From positions 90,545-121,844 of the forward strand of contig DBLQ01000001.1 of the NCBI GenBank assembly GCA_002297505.1: a stretch of 31,300 bases of DNA, written 5' to 3'. The stretch comes from Flavobacteriales bacterium UBA720. GTDB taxonomy: Bacteria > Bacteroidota > Bacteroidia > Flavobacteriales > Weeksellaceae. The translations under genes and the position numbers were made by a program. Below, piece after piece: positions 8,032 to 14,701 of this stretch. Within the stretch, counting starts at the first letter, position 1; every line of letters begins with the position of its first letter. The notes under the pieces were generated by a model. The model did no database searches, was not told where the DNA came from, and worked only from the letters and a program-made list of their open reading frames with translations.

Positions 8032-8757
8032 TTATTTTCTTCCGCTTAGGTGATTAATGACTTCCGCCGCAGCATAAAGCCCGAAGAGTGCCGGAATAAA
8101 ACTGATGGTTCCGTAGAAGGACCGCTTAAAATTAGCACCGTCCGTCATCTTAAGGCTGTTTTCGTCCTGTACTTCCGTAGAGAAAACACAGCGGAATCCT
8201 TTGTTAATTTTCTCTTTTTTGAGCCGTTTTCTCACCTGTCTGGCGAGAAGGCAGTCCCTTGTTTTATGCAGATCTCGCACCATCACCTTGCTGGGGTCGG
8301 TTTTTCCGCCGGCACCCATGGAGGAGACCAGTTTTACCCTGTTTCTTCGGCACGTGATCATCAATGCCAGCTTAGGTGTCAGGGAATCGATGCAGTCCAG
8401 CACGTAATCAAATTTTTCGGATTTGATGAGCTCTTCCATCCTTGCAGGCTCCAGGAATTCATTGATTTTTATTAATTTAAGTTCAGGATTGATGTCCATC
8501 AGGCGGCTGCCCACCAGCTCTACTTTATGCTGCCCAACTGTCGAATGCAGGGCTGGCAACTGTCGGTTAATATTGGTAATGTCCACCACATCACCGTCAG
8601 CAATCACCATCGATCCGATACCGGCCCGGGCGAGAAATTCTGCCGCAAAAGAGCCTACGCCACCTAAACCTACGACCAAAACCTTAGCTGTGCGGAGCTT
8701 TTCCAGTCCTTCATCTTTTATCAGTAGTTCGGTGCGTTCCAGCCAATATTTATCCAT
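8032..8757 (-). CDS. tcdA: tRNA threonylcarbamoyladenosine dehydratase (TcdA/YgdL family)
   Basis: 241 residues. An E1/ThiF-type ATP-dependent enzyme that cyclises the t6A37 modification of ANN-decoding tRNAs to ct6A. The nucleotide-binding loop VVGLGGVGS (29-36), the ADGDVVDITNINRQ segment (53-66) with its arginine, and the SSMGAGGKTDPSKV segment are all typical of this family rather than of ThiF or MoeB. The C terminus (FIPALFGLYAAAEVINHL) also matches. Its ATG overlaps the tatD stop by 8 bases and rnpA follows after 4 bases, forming a compact group in which two of three products act on tRNA. Confidence 0.92.
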   Translation of the reverse strand: MDKYWLERTELLIKDEGLEKLRTAKVLVVGLGGVGSFAAEFLARAGIGSMVIADGDVVDITNINRQLPALHSTVGQHKVELVGSRLMDINPELKLIKINEFLEPARMEELIKSEKFDYVLDCIDSLTPKLALMITCRRNRVKLVSSMGAGGKTDPSKVMVRDLHKTRDCLLARQVRKRLKKEKINKGFRCVFSTEVQDENSLKMTDGANFKRSFYGTISFIPALFGLYAAAEVINHLSGRK

Positions 8758-9376
8758 AATTTGTTACATTTTTCAGGTTTTCCCACATCTGTTGGTTTAG
8801 TTCTTCCACAGATACATTTTTGATGACGGATATTTTCTCATAAAGTAGAGCAATATCAAAATCAGCATTGTCAGTTTCCAGAAATATTTTCTGAAGCGGA
8901 ATTTCCCTGATCAGGTTTTGCAAAGATAAGTTTTCCAAGGCTGCTCTTCCAAAACTCAGCAAAAATCCTGCATCCAGCAGTTCCCGGCCTATCTGTTCTT
9001 TCTTATTGAAGCCATGGATCACCATCGGAATTTTTATTGTTTTGAATTGAAGCAGCTGCGAAAAGCGCCTCACACAGTGGATGGTGACAGGTTTGCGGAT
9101 CTCCTGCGCCCACATCAGGTGTGCAAGGAAAACTTCGGATTGCAGAGCGTCATCCACATGGATCAAACTGTCCAGCCCGCATTCTCCAACAGATACGCAA
9201 TTATCGGATAAGGACCTGGTCTTGATATGTTCAAAATCGGATTTCCAATGGGCAGAAATATCTTTCGGATGCAAGCCTGCGGAAAAGGCGAAATTGGGTA
9301 CCTCTTCCTGCAGATCAAGATTGTAGACGCCGGTAGCGCCAGGTTTGTGGTGATGAAAATCCAGAAAATCCATCAT
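8750..9376 (-). CDS. TatD family metal-dependent hydrolase
   Basis: About 208 residues from ATG 9376 (a second ATG is at 9373). This is shorter than the roughly 260 of classical TatD, as is common for divergent Bacteroidota members. The TIM-barrel metallohydrolase motifs are readable: DFHHHKPG near the N terminus in place of DTHCHLD, then GLHP, VGECGLD, TIHCVR, VIHGF and FLETDN. Family enzymes have been described as 3'-5' DNA or RNA exonucleases and as D-aminoacyl-tRNA deacylases, so the exact substrate is uncertain. The gene overlaps tcdA by 8 bases, which suggests translational coupling. A TTG at 9379 could extend it by one codon, but it lies inside the -7 box. Confidence 0.85.
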   Translation of the reverse strand: MMDFLDFHHHKPGATGVYNLDLQEEVPNFAFSAGLHPKDISAHWKSDFEHIKTRSLSDNCVSVGECGLDSLIHVDDALQSEVFLAHLMWAQEIRKPVTIHCVRRFSQLLQFKTIKIPMVIHGFNKKEQIGRELLDAGFLLSFGRAALENLSLQNLIREIPLQKIFLETDNADFDIALLYEKISVIKNVSVEELNQQMWENLKNVTNYG

Positions 9377-9384
9377 CAAAGATA
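9377..9384 (-). promoter_or_regulatory. -7 element abutting the tatD start codon
   Basis: TATCTTTG on the minus strand fits TAnnTTTG and ends at 9377, directly before the ATG at 9376 and 3 bases before the ATG at 9373. A transcript starting the usual few bases downstream would be leaderless. Confidence 0.55.
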
Positions 9385-9452
9385 ATGATTCCGAAGAAAA
9401 ATTCCGCTGTTCATACAGATATTAGGAATTAAATAACGACTCAGATTTATAG

Positions 9453-9484
9453 TTTGTGATTAATCAAAAATAATTTTATTTTTA
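9453..9484 (+). promoter_or_regulatory. Probable promoter of the TetR-type regulator
   Basis: A -33-like TTTG (9453-9456) and a -7-like TATTTTTA (9477-9484, one mismatch to TAnnTTTG) are 20 bases apart. The ATG follows at 9509. Confidence 0.5.
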
Positions 9485-9508
9485 CAGATAATCATTCAAA
9501 AAAAACAG

Positions 9509-10138
9509 ATGAGAAAAAAATTCACAGACAAGCAAATCAAGATTCTGGATGTGGCCGAAGAACTCATTGCCAAAAAAGGCTTTGACGGAACTTCGGTAAG
9601 AGATATCTGTTCCAAGGCCAATATCAATGTGGCCATGATTTCCTATTATTTCGGGTCCAAGGAAAAGATGATGTCGTACCTCTACCAGTACCGTGTACAG
9701 CGTACTAAGGAGAGTTTTTCGGAGTTTGCACAGACGATTAAGGAAGGCAAGCCCGAGATGCAGATGAAGGAAATTGTGAACTATGTGATCAGCCTTTTGT
9801 TCCGCTACAGCTATTTCCATGGCTTTGTCACACAGGAGATGCGTTCGCTGGATAATGTGAAGGATGATCTTCTGGAATTTTACCAGACCTGTGTCACGCG
9901 TCTGGACGAGATCATCAAGCGCGGTGTGGTTTCCGGCGTTTTCCATAATGCGCCGAAGTCCGAAGATATTCTCACCATGGTTATTGGCTCTACATTATTC
10001 GTGATCCGTAATAAGAATTTTTACCAGCTTTATGTGCCGGCCAATACGGATGCCCAATATATGAAGGAGGCGGAGCAGAAACTGAAGGAGAGCACATTGC
10101 TGAGTGTCTTTGCGCTGCTGGATTATGATGCCGATTAA
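9509..10138 (+). CDS. TetR/AcrR family transcriptional regulator
   Basis: 209 residues. The N-terminal DNA-binding domain is clear: ILDVAEELIAKKGFDGTSVR, then DICSKANINVAMISYYFGSK with the recognition helix ending in the usual YYxFxxK-like pattern (ISYYFGSKEKMM). The remainder is the helical ligand-binding and dimerisation region, which has no recognisable ligand signature. In flavobacteria such regulators often stand upstream of RND efflux operons, but here the next gene is convergent, so no target can be named from position. The divergent neighbour is tatD. The stop codon shares TTAA (10135-10138) with the stop of the convergent hydrolase gene. Confidence 0.9.
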   Translation: MRKKFTDKQIKILDVAEELIAKKGFDGTSVRDICSKANINVAMISYYFGSKEKMMSYLYQYRVQRTKESFSEFAQTIKEGKPEMQMKEIVNYVISLLFRYSYFHGFVTQEMRSLDNVKDDLLEFYQTCVTRLDEIIKRGVVSGVFHNAPKSEDILTMVIGSTLFVIRNKNFYQLYVPANTDAQYMKEAEQKLKESTLLSVFALLDYDAD

Positions 10139-11280
10139 TTGATATGCGCTAATTTCAGGGCTTCGCTGATGTAAAATTCAACAATTTTCGGACGGCTTTT
10201 CGAATCTCTTTCCGGATTTTCCTTACGGCCTTGCCTCACGATAATCATGTCGTATTCGGGAATCATTATAACAAACTGATCGTGCAGGCCCCACATGTAG
10301 TAATGCTTGATTTTTGAATCGTTATTAATCCAAAGCCCCATACCATACACGCCATTGGAATTGATGGTCGGGGTAATCATCCGCTTCACAAAATTCTCAT
10401 CGATTATTGGTATTCCCTCCGATTTCCCCTGATTCAGAATAAGATTGCCAATCTTGGCAAAATCGCGGGCATTGGACTGGATACAGCAAAATGTTTTCTC
10501 CACGTCCAGATCATCGGTGCTCCATGATGCGTTGTGTTCCATCCCCAGCGGCCGCCAAAGCTTGGCCGACGCGTAGGTCGAAAGCGGCATCTGGATGGCT
10601 CTGCCCACCGCAAATCCCAGCATCTGCATGGCGCCACTCTGATACTGGAATTTCTCGCCAGGATTTTCTTGAACATCATCTTTAAAAATCACATCGGGTA
10701 AAGAAGATCCGTAGTAGGCTCGTGCATTTTTGGACAGTGGATTTTTATGCTCGTCTGGCCAGTCCAGCCCTGCCTGCATAGATGCGAGATTCTCAAGTGT
10801 CAGTTTCTTGCTGAATGGTTTGCTGCTGAATTCCGGATAAAATTCGTAAAACGGCTGCTGAATGTTCCGGATCCGTTGGTCATCAATGGCTTTGCCAAGG
10901 AGCAGCACCGTGATGGTATTAGCCATGGAGAAGGAATTGCTCGCAGTGTTCCTGTCATAGCCATCCCAATAGTGTTCCTGCAGAATTTTGCCATTTTTGA
11001 TGATAAGGAAAGATACGGTTTCAGTCGTTTTCAGATTTTTTTCCAGTGCGGGAGATAATTTTTGACGATTGTATGAGGGATCGGTGGGCCACGGTTTTGG
11101 TGTTCCTTTCAGGATTTCTTTGGAAGGAAAATATTTCCCGTCGTCGATGGTTGGGCCGTCCTCACCTCGGAGATAGGTCAGCTGAACGCCGCGGAAAAGA
11201 TAACTGTAGCCAGTCATATAAACCAGCAGTATTACAGCAGCTATGAGAAACAGGATCACATTGAAAATTTTTTTCAGCAT
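10135..11280 (-). CDS. Serine hydrolase-like protein (class C beta-lactamase fold) with altered SxxK motif
   Basis: 381 residues. An N-terminal membrane anchor (about residues 5-24) places the domain in the periplasm. The beta-lactamase/D-alanyl-D-alanine peptidase fold is recognised from ILQEHYWDGYDRNTASNSFS, LTLENLASMQAGLDWPDE, FQYQSGAMQMLGFAVG (Tyr213) and RPLGMEHNASWSTDD. The expected SxxK motif reads S118-M-A-N121: Asn replaces the lysine that normally activates the serine, and the codon is AAT by direct reading. The third motif is also unusual (WGLHDQFV). The protein may be catalytically weak or may use another base. Substrate unknown. Convergent with the TetR gene, sharing TTAA at the stops. 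Confidence 0.85.
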   Translation of the reverse strand: MLKKIFNVILFLIAAVILLVYMTGYSYLFRGVQLTYLRGEDGPTIDDGKYFPSKEILKGTPKPWPTDPSYNRQKLSPALEKNLKTTETVSFLIIKNGKILQEHYWDGYDRNTASNSFSMANTITVLLLGKAIDDQRIRNIQQPFYEFYPEFSSKPFSKKLTLENLASMQAGLDWPDEHKNPLSKNARAYYGSSLPDVIFKDDVQENPGEKFQYQSGAMQMLGFAVGRAIQMPLSTYASAKLWRPLGMEHNASWSTDDLDVEKTFCCIQSNARDFAKIGNLILNQGKSEGIPIIDENFVKRMITPTINSNGVYGMGLWINNDSKIKHYYMWGLHDQFVIMIPEYDMIIVRQGRKENPERDSKSRPKIVEFYISEALKLAHIN

Positions 11281-11324
11281 CGATGAATTTTGGTGTAAAA
11301 ATATTTAATTTAATCAAATATTGA

Positions 11325-11332
11325 TAATTTTG
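11325..11332 (+). promoter_or_regulatory. -7 element of the DUF445 gene
   Basis: TAATTTTG fits TAnnTTTG. The ATG at 11362 is about 30 bases downstream. The region between the divergent genes is very AT-rich and no convincing -33 box was found. Confidence 0.5.
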
Positions 11333-11361
11333 TTTGGAACGATTTTCGAATTTTGCAACAG

Positions 11362-12603
11362 ATGAATGATGATTCCAAGAAAAAGCAGCTTCGGCAATAT
11401 AAAACGCTGGCCACCGGACTTTTTATCCTGATGGCTGTCATTTTCGTGGCTATGACTGTGCTTCAGAAATCCAATGATTCGCATTGGATCGGTTACATCC
11501 GCGCGTTCTCCGAGGCGGCGATGGTGGGCGCCCTCGCAGATTGGTTTGCGGTGACTGCGCTTTTCAATTATCCGCTTGGACTCAAAATTCCGCATACCAA
11601 TCTGATAGAAAATTCCAAAGAACGGATTGGCGACAATCTCGGTAATTTTGTAGTTGAGAATTTCCTTTCGCCGGAAAATATCAGGCCTTATATTTCTAAA
11701 CTAAAAGTTTCGGTTTATGTGGGCGAGTGGCTTTCGAAGCCGAAAAATCAGAACTTGCTGATTAATGAATTGTCTTCTGTGATCAGAGATATTGTCAACA
11801 AGCTGGATGATGAGACTGTAATCGCTTTTATTGCCGGAAAAGCCAGTGATATGGCAGATTCCATCAAGCTGAACAGCATTATTGGCAACGGTATCGAATA
11901 TTTGCTCAACAAAAATGATCATCAAAAACTCATCACCAATCTTAGTTCGCAAATTAAACAATACATTCTTCAGAACCAGGCTATGATATCCGAACGCGTG
12001 GGGAAAGAGAGTTTTTTTCTGATCCCGAAATCGATTGATAATAAAATTGCGGAGAAAATTACGAAAGGTCTCAGCGACTATTTCCTGGAAGTGGAAGAAA
12101 GTCTTGACCATCCGTTACGCTCCGAAATCACCCATAAAATCCTGGACTTTTCCAAGGAATTGAGAGACTTACCAAAATGGGAAACAGAATTTGAATCTGT
12201 TAAAGCTGACTTTCTAAAAAGCGAAAAAATTCAGCAATATTCATCGGACATTTGGCAATCGCTGAAATCTTCATTGATGAAAGAACTTTCTGAAGCAGAT
12301 TCTAAATTGAAATCTTACGTCAAAAAAAATATCGATGAATTGGTCCATAATCTTCAGAATGATGAACAGTTTCAAAACCGGATAGATAAATGGGTGAGAC
12401 TTACATCTTATAAATACATCCTGAAAAACACGCAGAATTTTGGCGAGCTGATCAGTACCACCGTTGGGAATTGGGAAGGGAAAGAACTGAGCCACAAGCT
12501 GGAACTCGAGGTAGGAAAAGATCTCCAATTCATCAGGATCAACGGAACCATCGTGGGTGGATTGGTTGGTCTGCTGATTTACACGATTGCAAATTTTATA
12601 TAA
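11362..12603 (+). CDS. DUF445 family membrane protein
   Basis: 413 residues from the ATG at 11362, preferred to an upstream TTG at 11353. DUF445 is recognised from the N-terminal block YIRAFSEAAMVGALADWFAV followed by TALFNYPLGLKIPHTNLI. A membrane segment lies at about residues 13-33 (TLATGLFILMAVIFVAMTVL) and another at the extreme C terminus (IVGGLVGLLIYTIANFI). The roughly 340 residues between them are largely helical and charged, so the protein is probably a bitopic membrane protein with a large coiled soluble part, as in E. coli YjiN. Function is unknown. Single gene, ended by the shared terminator at 12656-12682. Confidence 0.88.
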   Translation: MNDDSKKKQLRQYKTLATGLFILMAVIFVAMTVLQKSNDSHWIGYIRAFSEAAMVGALADWFAVTALFNYPLGLKIPHTNLIENSKERIGDNLGNFVVENFLSPENIRPYISKLKVSVYVGEWLSKPKNQNLLINELSSVIRDIVNKLDDETVIAFIAGKASDMADSIKLNSIIGNGIEYLLNKNDHQKLITNLSSQIKQYILQNQAMISERVGKESFFLIPKSIDNKIAEKITKGLSDYFLEVEESLDHPLRSEITHKILDFSKELRDLPKWETEFESVKADFLKSEKIQQYSSDIWQSLKSSLMKELSEADSKLKSYVKKNIDELVHNLQNDEQFQNRIDKWVRLTSYKYILKNTQNFGELISTTVGNWEGKELSHKLELEVGKDLQFIRINGTIVGGLVGLLIYTIANFI

Positions 12604-12655
12604 ATCAATTTGCATCTTTTTAGGATTTTGGGAATCAAAAAATTGATGACAAAAA

Positions 12656-12682
12656 AAGCCTCCGGTTTATTTTCGGAGGCTT
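12656..12682. terminator. Bidirectional terminator between the DUF445 and phosphorylase-like genes
   Basis: A 9-bp GC-rich stem (AAGCCTCCG, 12656-12664 with 12674-12682) has a 9-nt loop. It is flanked by an A run on the left and a T-rich run on the right, so it can act in both directions. Confidence 0.85.
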
Positions 12683-12688
12683 CAGTTT

Positions 12689-14356
12689 TTATTTCTTCTC
12701 AAGAATTTTCTCAATAATTTTATGCGTAATCATATAAGTTGGTTTTACACCAGTCAATCCAAGTCCGCCGGAAGATAATGTACTTCCTGTCTCCAATGGA
12801 TTATCCGAAGCGTAATAAGCATACATCACGAATAAATCCGGAGAGATGTGGTGACGGATTTTGCTCGCCACCTGGATGGCCTTTTGGTAATGTGCACCTT
12901 CCATCTCCAATCCAATAGCTTTCCATGACGTGTTCATAAAGTAAGACAAGATATCCTTGTTCTGAAGCGATGTTCCGAGAACTGTAATCATCGGACCTTC
13001 ATAGGCTTGGATTTCCTCATCCACAAAATCAGTTGCTTTCAAAGCGTTTTCGAAAACGTAATTGTCGGCTGTTCCTTCGAAGATGTGAGAGGTTGGGATC
13101 ATGATGTCGCCTTTCCCGCCGGTCAGGATGCCTGCCTTTCCCATTATAGAGACCGATTTTACCTTCATCATATAGACTTCGCCCTTCACTTCATAAGGTC
13201 TCAGCAATTCGTCCATGACTTCGAAAGCCTGCTCGCCAAAAGCATAATCGAAGACCAGAATGACATCGTCTCCCTGATATTTCTGATTGGCAAACACCGT
13301 GTTTTTAAGATCTGTTTTGGCAAGGTCTATGATTTGAACGTCGATATTACTGCCGCTGTTGTCATCAATAGAGATCATGCCCTGTTTCTCGGCGTAGTCC
13401 AAAACCTTGTTGCGCAGTTCTTTTTTATTGCTGATGTCGGCAAATAATTTATAATCAACATCTTTGGTTCCTTTTTTACCCAGCGCATCATTGGCAAAAA
13501 TCATATTTTTCACCGAGTGCATGTTGGCACTGATGATGTGCAGCGGACGCATGTGAAGATCATGATCTACCAGTACTTTCTTGATTTTATTAGCCCATCT
13601 TTCCCCAAAAAGGTGATGACCTACACGCTCCTGAAGAATGGATGAAAAGTAAATCTCACGTTCGCGGTTTTCCTTCCAGTCGTCCAGGCTCACCTGTCCC
13701 ATCCAGTAAATGATTTTAAATAGCCGGTCCGGATTGGCATCATCGCCAAAGTTATTGTATGCCGCCAGAGTTTCGTCAAAAGTTCTTCCAAGGAACGATG
13801 AGAGATGAATCAGGGCGACTTCTTTATCTTTACGGCTGTATTTTTTTTCGCCTTTAGCCACTTCTTCGATGATTTTCCACGTTCTTTTCGGGCGGCCTTC
13901 ATTTTCCAGGTCAAAACCGATGTTTCTGATTTTGTCCGCTTCCAGATAAAGAAATGTAAGGTGTGTCAGAATATCGTAAATCTCAGAACGGCCGAGCAGA
14001 ACTTCGATGTTCATCTGATGTTCATCAATTCTGTAGCAATTTCTTCGTCTTTTCTTTGGAACGATTGGCTCAAAGCTGCCTTTATCAAAACCTTCGTCCG
14101 ATGTGAGGTGAATGAAAGAACATTCTTCGATGCCTTCTGGCAGACGGTCAAGAACATAAAGCAAACCATCCAGCTCTATTTTATTCGGGATGCTCATGCT
14201 GCCATAGATTTCCGGGTTGATGACCATTAAAAGTTTTCTTAATGATTCTCCGGATACTCCAGACGGTTTGAAAAATCCTCTATAAAACAGGTGTCTCATG
14301 GAGACATATAATCTCTCGATTGCTTCGGTGGTTTCTCTTGCTCTTGAATTTGCCAT
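12689..14356 (-). CDS. Large orphan protein with nucleoside phosphorylase-like C-terminal domain (DUF6909-like)
   Basis: 555 residues, no signal peptide or membrane segment, so cytoplasmic. The N-terminal 330 residues (MANSRARETTEAIERLYVSM and on) match nothing I can assign beyond a recollection of the flavobacterial family DUF6909. The C-terminal 200 residues look like a purine nucleoside phosphorylase/MTA-SAH nucleosidase fold: SIMGKAGILTGGKGDIMIPT resembles the glycine-rich and GDIVI strands, GLEMEGAHYQ (482-491) matches the EME ribose-binding motif, and VMYAYYASDNP (Asp518) matches the SD motif that contacts the base. All three appear in the order expected for the superfamily. It could cleave a nucleoside or nucleotide-like ligand, or only sense one. 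Divergent from glutamine synthetase. The gene call is firm; the domain call is inference. Confidence 0.8.
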   Translation of the reverse strand: MANSRARETTEAIERLYVSMRHLFYRGFFKPSGVSGESLRKLLMVINPEIYGSMSIPNKIELDGLLYVLDRLPEGIEECSFIHLTSDEGFDKGSFEPIVPKKRRRNCYRIDEHQMNIEVLLGRSEIYDILTHLTFLYLEADKIRNIGFDLENEGRPKRTWKIIEEVAKGEKKYSRKDKEVALIHLSSFLGRTFDETLAAYNNFGDDANPDRLFKIIYWMGQVSLDDWKENREREIYFSSILQERVGHHLFGERWANKIKKVLVDHDLHMRPLHIISANMHSVKNMIFANDALGKKGTKDVDYKLFADISNKKELRNKVLDYAEKQGMISIDDNSGSNIDVQIIDLAKTDLKNTVFANQKYQGDDVILVFDYAFGEQAFEVMDELLRPYEVKGEVYMMKVKSVSIMGKAGILTGGKGDIMIPTSHIFEGTADNYVFENALKATDFVDEEIQAYEGPMITVLGTSLQNKDILSYFMNTSWKAIGLEMEGAHYQKAIQVASKIRHHISPDLFVMYAYYASDNPLETGSTLSSGGLGLTGVKPTYMITHKIIEKILEKK

Positions 14357-14381
14357 ATATTAAAATTTTTGTAAAAGTCTG

Positions 14382-14389
14382 CAAAGGTA
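14382..14389 (-). promoter_or_regulatory. -7 element of the phosphorylase-like gene
   Basis: TACCTTTG on the minus strand fits TAnnTTTG and lies about 25 bases before the ATG at 14356. Confidence 0.6.
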
Positions 14390-14670
14390 GTGAAAATATA
14401 ACATTAACTAAAATAAAATTTTATTTCATTGATAATGAATTGTTTAAAGCTGATTATCTTCGATTTTGCAGCGTTGGCTATCGGTTTTTAAAGTTAACCT
14501 TTCCACCATAATCCTGCATATTAATTTTATTTAATTATAAATTGCTTATATTTTGTGAATTTAATAGTGGACACATATATTAAAAAGGGGTGTTCCTGTG
14601 CTAAATATAATATTAAAATCAAATTCCATTAAAAAAAGAAGGGGTAATGTGATTTAAAAACTATTTTTTG

Positions 14671-14678
14671 TAAATTTG
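14671..14678 (+). promoter_or_regulatory. -7 element of the glutamine synthetase gene
   Basis: TAAATTTG fits TAnnTTTG and gives a leader of about 20 nt to the ATG at 14702. No clear -33 box and no recognisable nitrogen-control site were seen. Confidence 0.6.
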
Positions 14679-14701
14679 TCGCGTTTAAAATATTGAACAT
14701 T

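Larger units (their letters stand above)
14357..14701. other. 345-bp intergenic region between divergent genes
   Basis: Very AT-rich. It holds the two outward-facing -7 boxes listed separately. No RNA gene, strong hairpin or credible small ORF was seen in the middle (about 14400-14660). Confidence 0.6.
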
